NCBI GenBank assembly: GCA_028023455.1
Contig: JAQFVV010012434.1
Coordinates: forward strand, 5,672,264-5,736,263
DNA length: 64,000 nt
Reading direction: 5' to 3'
Source of the DNA: Epiperipatus broadwayi
Taxonomy: Eukaryota > Onychophora > Udeonychophora > Euonychophora > Peripatidae
The translations under genes and the position numbers were made by a program. Positions within the stretch are counted from its first letter, which is position 1. The number at the start of each line of letters is the position of its first letter. The notes under the pieces were generated by a model. That model was not told the origin of the DNA, did not search any database, and saw only the letters and a program-made list of their open reading frames with translations. This document shows positions 59,320 to 64,000 of the stretch, one piece after another.

Positions 59320-60205
59320 AATTATCATGAGTTTCTATGGGAAAAAATAATTTGTTACCTTAAATTCAAAATATATAAATCCTAAATAAAAATAATAAAG
59401 CTTGAAATTGAAAAAAAAGTTAATTAATTAATAAACATTTTACTAAGCATATTAATAAAAAATGTACTAACCTATGAGTAAATACAAAAAATATATGTAA
59501 TTTCTTCATTGACATGCCATCATTTTGCTTCTTACCTAACCAGAGAATATTTCCTAAATCATGATCCATAAAATTAGCATCAAACATGTAGATAAAAATT
59601 GTACATTTAAAAATTTATTTATTAAAGTTTTTTATATTTGTAATGTTTAACCAATAAAACATTGAATATTTTTTGCAACTTTGATAATTTTCTTTTTAAT
59701 AAAGCAACAGTTTGTGAATTTGAATTATTTTATATAAATGCAGCTGAAATTCAATAAAAAATAGATTTAAAAATGTAATATAAAACTTATTGCTGTAGTT
59801 TTAATGATATAAATGTTTAAATAATTTTCAGTTATTTATTTATTTATTGCTGGTAGTGTATTTTTTATTTTGAAAATATCAGAAACAAATTACAAGATTA
59901 TTGATTTTAATTTGAACAAATAAATGATGTTTTTGACTTATGTTTAGTAACCTTTGATCATTTAAAGTCAATTACTAATTGCATAATGTACAAATTCATT
60001 TTTCTTATTTTTATGTTAACCCAAAATAACTTGCAATTACAATGGCCATGCTTCAGGTAAAATAATGTTCATAAAAATTTTAATATAAAAATTAATTGAG
60101 TGAATATATTTTAACTAATGTACATATTTTAAAATGAATTATTAATATATTTTTGTTACTGTATATAATCAAAGTATGTTTTAATTATATATTGTACTGA
60201 ATGAA
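59320..60205 (+). repeat. Old direct duplication, copy 1
   Basis: Matches 62430-63445 in order: ATAAAGCTTGAAATTG, TTTTACTAAGCATATTA, ACCAGAGA, AAAGCAACAGTTTGTGAATT, TCAGAAACAAATTA, CTAATTGCATAATG, AGGTAAAATAATGTTCATAA, TTTTAACTAATGTACA. Divergence is substantial, so the duplication is old or these are two copies of an unrecognised repeat. No gene. Confidence 0.8.
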
Positions 60206-61066
60206 ACAGGTATTTTTTTACTTTTGTGGCCATCGTATATGAAATTTTTTTTATATTAAGTATATCATAAATGAAGGCTCATTGTTTCAAAAGAATATCT
60301 GATGAAAATGAGGTAAGTACATTAATCATTTCAATTCTTTAATCAAAAGATAAAATTATATTCTGCATAATAAATTAACTCTGTACTGCACTATACATTG
60401 AAGTTTAGATGATGGAACATTAATGAAGTGTCTACCCTATGATGTTATAAAAGGGTCATCATTCCCCCAAAACTGTGGCTGTTTTTTTTTAAAAAAATGA
60501 ATTCATTTTTCAAGATCATTGTAGTAAATATTTGATTATAAATCAAAATAATGGTTACAAATTGATAATGATTCCTATGTTGAATCCTTGCATAAAACTG
60601 TTCTTACTTAGAAAATATTTACAATGATTCAAATAACATTACATATGCACATGCTAAAAAATAATACACACAATTTTGTAATAAACAATATGTGGATAAC
60701 TAAATTAAATAATTAAATGAAGTATTGGTCAATAGGTTATCATCAATAGTTCAGAATAAGACCAAACATTATTTTAATCATAGAAATACAAAAGGTTTCA
60801 AAATAAATTCAACAATAGATATTATTAATTATAAATATAATATAGTACAAACATATTAAATAGATTAATAAAAAATTTAAAAGGACCTAAAACCAAAACA
60901 ATTGCAGAGGAATGCATAAGTGTGGCCATGTGTCATTTTTTTATTTACTACATACTTTTAAATAAAATCTCACTAACAATAATCTTAGGATTTTTCTTGG
61001 CATCTTCTCTTTTGTTGCTTTTCTAAATCTATCCCAGCAAAAATGTTTTTAATAGAAATTTTGTAT

Positions 61067-61110
<44 letters not shown>

Positions 61111-62429
61111 ATATAGACATGTAACTAAATATATATATATATATATATAATAATTTAGTTACATGTCTAATTGCTTTTGTGTATTTATTAATATGATAAA
61201 CCTATTTAACTATTATCATACAAATACATATATTTCTTATATTGTAATGTAGAAGGATTATAAATCCAAAATGCCATTCTATGATAACCAAACTTTCCCC
61301 TGATCAACCATTTATTTAATGATAAAAGAATTGAGATTTAAAATAATCTAAATAAATGTGGGAAATAATGAACTGTTCTCTACTAATTTTTACCAGCAAA
61401 AGAACATAATGATTAGTGAGCCACATCTAATGGAGAAGAAATGGATATACAGTATTGAGATAAATTGTTACAAATAGTTTTATCAAGCCAACATTTAAGA
61501 TCATTTATTTATGTAACAGAAATGATGTGTGGACATATATATTATTCAACCGTATATATTTAGAAACTTTCTAAACAATAAAACATCATTCATTTATCAT
61601 AAATGGATTTAATATGTTGAGCACAACTTATGTAATGTAAGATAATTTTTTTATGTATCACATCATACAATGAATTACCAGTTGTATAAAAGTGAGGATT
61701 TAACTTGACCCATGTAATGATGAAACCATGTGCCAACATTTCCATACTTAATTTAGCCTTGCTATGATTTTATTAAAAATAAATTTATTATTTATACTAT
61801 AAACTCATACTTTTCTCCATAGTCCCATGAATGCAGACTATATTTTTTGCTAACATCAATTGTATTATTGTTCCTCTTGTAGTTTATCTAAGAGCATGAA
61901 ATTTTATAGTATAACTCATAAAAGATATGATTATATTATAAAATACCATTTTGCTAAATTACAGATAATGATTAATCTTTGATTAGCATAATTCTTATTC
62001 TTCACATCTAATATCCTGGGTAATAACTTAGTCTTCAGTATGGATGAATTGATAATATATATTCTTAGCTAAATATCAGGAATGAGAATGCTAATCAAGG
62101 AGCAATGACAATGAACTTAAAATTAATTTTAAACAACTTTAGCAATTTTATTAAATGAAATGATTTAATAAAGACATCACATAGTTACATATTTACATAT
62201 ATGAATGAATATTTACTACTAACTGGAACTGAAGTGAGTAATCTTTTAATCATAGAGTCAACTTTCAAATTCTTCTAGACTCCATTTTTTGGGCTCTGTC
62301 TAATCTCAAAAGCCTTAGAATTCCTTTTGAAAATAACATTAATGAAAATACAACTTTACTCCAGACATCAAGCTCAACTGGTTTCTCAAAATGTTTTGTA
62401 AATCAATATTCCCACATAAGAAATAAGCA
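60206..62429. other. AT-rich interval with palindromic AT microsatellite
   Basis: At about 61070-61175, (AT)n flanks GACATGTAACTAAAT and its inverse ATTTAGTTACATGTC. No gene is seen elsewhere. Confidence 0.5.
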
Positions 62430-63445
62430 ATCATAATGAGTTTTTATGAGGAAAATTAATTTATTGTGGTAAACTCAAAATATATAAACACCCAATAAAA
62501 AAAATAAAGCTTGATATAGAAAGAAGTGTTAATTAATGAATAAATGTTTTACTAAGTATATTATTAATATAATTAACCTATTAACTAGGAAATAAATATA
62601 TTGTATAAAAGTATTTCAGTAGATATACTTATTTAAAAATATATAATGTGTTCTCTGACAGCCTATCACTCATATGTAACCAGAGAGTGCTATTTCTTGA
62701 ATCATGATTCATTAAATCAAAATAATAAAATAAATATGTAGAAAAAAATTAACCATATGCATTTTAAAAATTATTTTTGATGTACTTTATCTTTTTATTA
62801 TCAAAGTTTTTTATTTTTGTAATATTTAATCAAGAAAACCTTGAACTTTTAGAGCTCTATTAATTTTTGTTTTTAAAGCAACAGTTTGTAAATTTATTAA
62901 CTTTACATAATATACAAATTAAAAAGCGTGTGAAACACTTGAACGAGAAGCTATAAAGATTCCACAAATTGCTTTCGGGGCCATTTGCCTCATATTCATA
63001 GTGGTAAAATCAAAATTAAATAAAAATTAGATATAGAAATGTATTGTACAATTGATTGCTGCAGTTTAAGAATATAAATGGGTTTTTTGCTAATACTGTA
63101 TTTTTTGCCTTGAAATATCAGAAACAAATTAATAAAATTATTCATTTAAAACTGAGTAAATAAATGATAAACTATTTTTAATAATTTTTGATAATATAAA
63201 TGTATTATCAATTGCATAATGCATGAAATAATTTTTTCTCACTTTTTAATCTAAAATAACTTACAACTATGATGACCATATTTTATAATTACTATGATCA
63301 CATTTTTGCTCCAGATAAAATAATGTTAATAAGAATTTTAATTTAAAATTGATTGAATGAATATATTTTAAGTAATGTACACATTTAAAAATATTATTAA
63401 TGCACTTTGTACTGTATAGGATCAAAATATGTTTTTGATCATGTA
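62430..63445 (+). repeat. Old direct duplication, copy 2
   Basis: Partner of 59320-60205, about 3.1 kb away. It carries an extra 89-bp segment at 62922-63010 that copy 1 lacks. Confidence 0.8.
62922..63010. mobile_element. 89-bp insertion specific to duplication copy 2
   Basis: The segment is absent from copy 1, is flanked by CAAATTA and CAAAATTA, and is less A/T-rich (GCTTTCGGGGCCATTTGCC). On the minus strand it contains GAGGCAAATGGCCCCGAAAG, whose GGC-AAAUG-GCC hairpin then GAAA is hammerhead-like, but the CUGANGA box is not present. Confidence 0.5.
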
Positions 63446-63479
63446 ACAATTTTTTATATAATAGTGACACATAATATAA

Positions 63480-64000
63480 GCTTTAGTGATCAATAGATGC
63501 TAGAAAGTTGTGCATCATAATCCTTCTTCAGTACCTTTTCATCCAATATTCTCAGATTTGTTTCTAGCTTATGGCTTTCATCAGTGAGGAGCCTTGGATA
63601 TGGGAACAGTGCACTTGATAATACATCCACACTAGCATTCACCTTTTACCTTTTTGTTTAACTATAAAGCTCATGTTTTCAATCCAAGCTAATTTGCCTA
63701 TATAGTCATAAAGATCTGAATCCAGCTCAATATCTACATATTTTGGTGTCTTTGTTTTTTAATAACCATAATCACCTCTATCCTTTACTAGGATTACTAT
63801 TAAATCATTAAAACATCACATGATCATCTTTTCTTTAAGCGTGTGTAAGCTTCTAAAACTAACAAAATTTCTTTCATAAATAATGCCACCTAGTATAAGC
63901 TCTAGTAATCAATAGATGTTGGACAATTGTGCATCTTAATCTCTATCCAGTATCTTCCTATCCAATATCCTCAGACTAGTTTCTAACTTATTATAAAAGG
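63480..64000 (-). repeat. Family A tandem, HHR regions 419 nt apart, cut by the window edge
   Basis: CAATAGATG occurs at 63491 and 63910, and TCCAATATYCTCAGA follows each at the same distance, so the direct-repeat period is 419 nt. The unit between them contains, in order, all the A landmarks also seen at 1-606. The second unit ends inside the stem II of its ribozyme at about 63990, close to the window end. Confidence 0.8.
63549..63590 (-). ncRNA. Hammerhead-like motif, family A, decayed stem III
   Basis: Minus strand: UCCUCA, CUGAUGA, A-AGC-CAUAA-GCU-A, GAAA, CAAAU, C, UGAGAA. Core boxes are intact, but stem III has become ACAAAU and can no longer self-pair fully, and stem I has a mismatch. 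Confidence 0.45.

Noticed and set aside
59073-59385. Frames rich in Tyr-Ile repeats on both strands
   Set aside because: They are translations of the (AT)n microsatellite.
4500-61160. Dispersed (AT)n tracts as origins or promoters
   Set aside because: They are ordinary microsatellites in AT-rich DNA with no supporting context.
1-64000. CRISPR arrays, operons or bacterial signals
   Set aside because: The DNA is clearly eukaryotic, and the only regular array (43.5-45.2 kb) is a head-to-tail satellite without spacers.

Overview
The window is eukaryotic, repeat-dense, AT-rich intergenic or intronic DNA from an animal genome. The repeat types (Penelope-like elements with GIY-YIG endonucleases, several LINE reverse transcriptases, a ZMYM/TTF-type hAT transposon, tRNA-derived retroposons) and long low-complexity A/T tracts fit a lophotrochozoan. 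The overall flavour recalls cephalopod molluscs such as octopus, but that is an impression, not a demonstrated assignment. No complete host gene is visible. The best host-gene candidate is one 123-nt exon-like segment on the minus strand at 43377-43499.

The most striking content is a set of interspersed repeats that carry hammerhead ribozyme (HHR) motifs. Three sequence families (here A, B, C) recur at about 0-0.6, 4.4-5.2, 8.2-8.6, 10.2-10.7, 11.9-12.6, 20.0-20.5, 26.2-26.9, 32.5-33.2, 34.0-35.8, 38.6-38.8, 41.2-41.4 and 63.5-64.0 kb. Each has the core CUGANGA, a hairpin (stem II), GAAA, a short self-complementary stem III and a UC or UA cleavage site, closed by a stem I. Where copies lie head to tail, the ribozymes are 413 nt (B2), 419 nt (A) and 423 nt (C) apart, the layout expected of animal retrozymes (small HHR-bearing retroelements thought to be mobilised by Penelope-like elements). 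Many copies are also foldbacks with opposed ribozymes. A decayed Penelope-like cluster at 23.2-24.8 kb holds three 3' ends, each followed by its own HHR-like hairpin, so a plausible mobilising machinery sits in the same window.

Layout: 0.6-3.7 kb is a broken hAT element split by a 5'-truncated LINE with a 12-bp target duplication. 14.6-15.5 kb is a TA-flanked terminal-inverted-repeat element. 19.4-20.0 kb is a LINE RT relic on the minus strand, 38.0-38.6 kb another on the plus strand. 39.1, 39.8 and 54.1 kb hold tRNA-like retroposons with A tails. 43.55-45.2 kb is a satellite-like array alternating 162- and 197-bp units. 49.4-51.3 kb holds LINE 3' relics. 57.7-58.0 kb is a nearly perfect foldback. 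59.3-60.2 and 62.4-63.4 kb are an old direct duplication. The remainder is A/T-rich sequence with microsatellites in which I see no gene.

All ribozyme, exon and family calls come from reading the sequence by eye; none was tested by alignment, covariance search or expression data.
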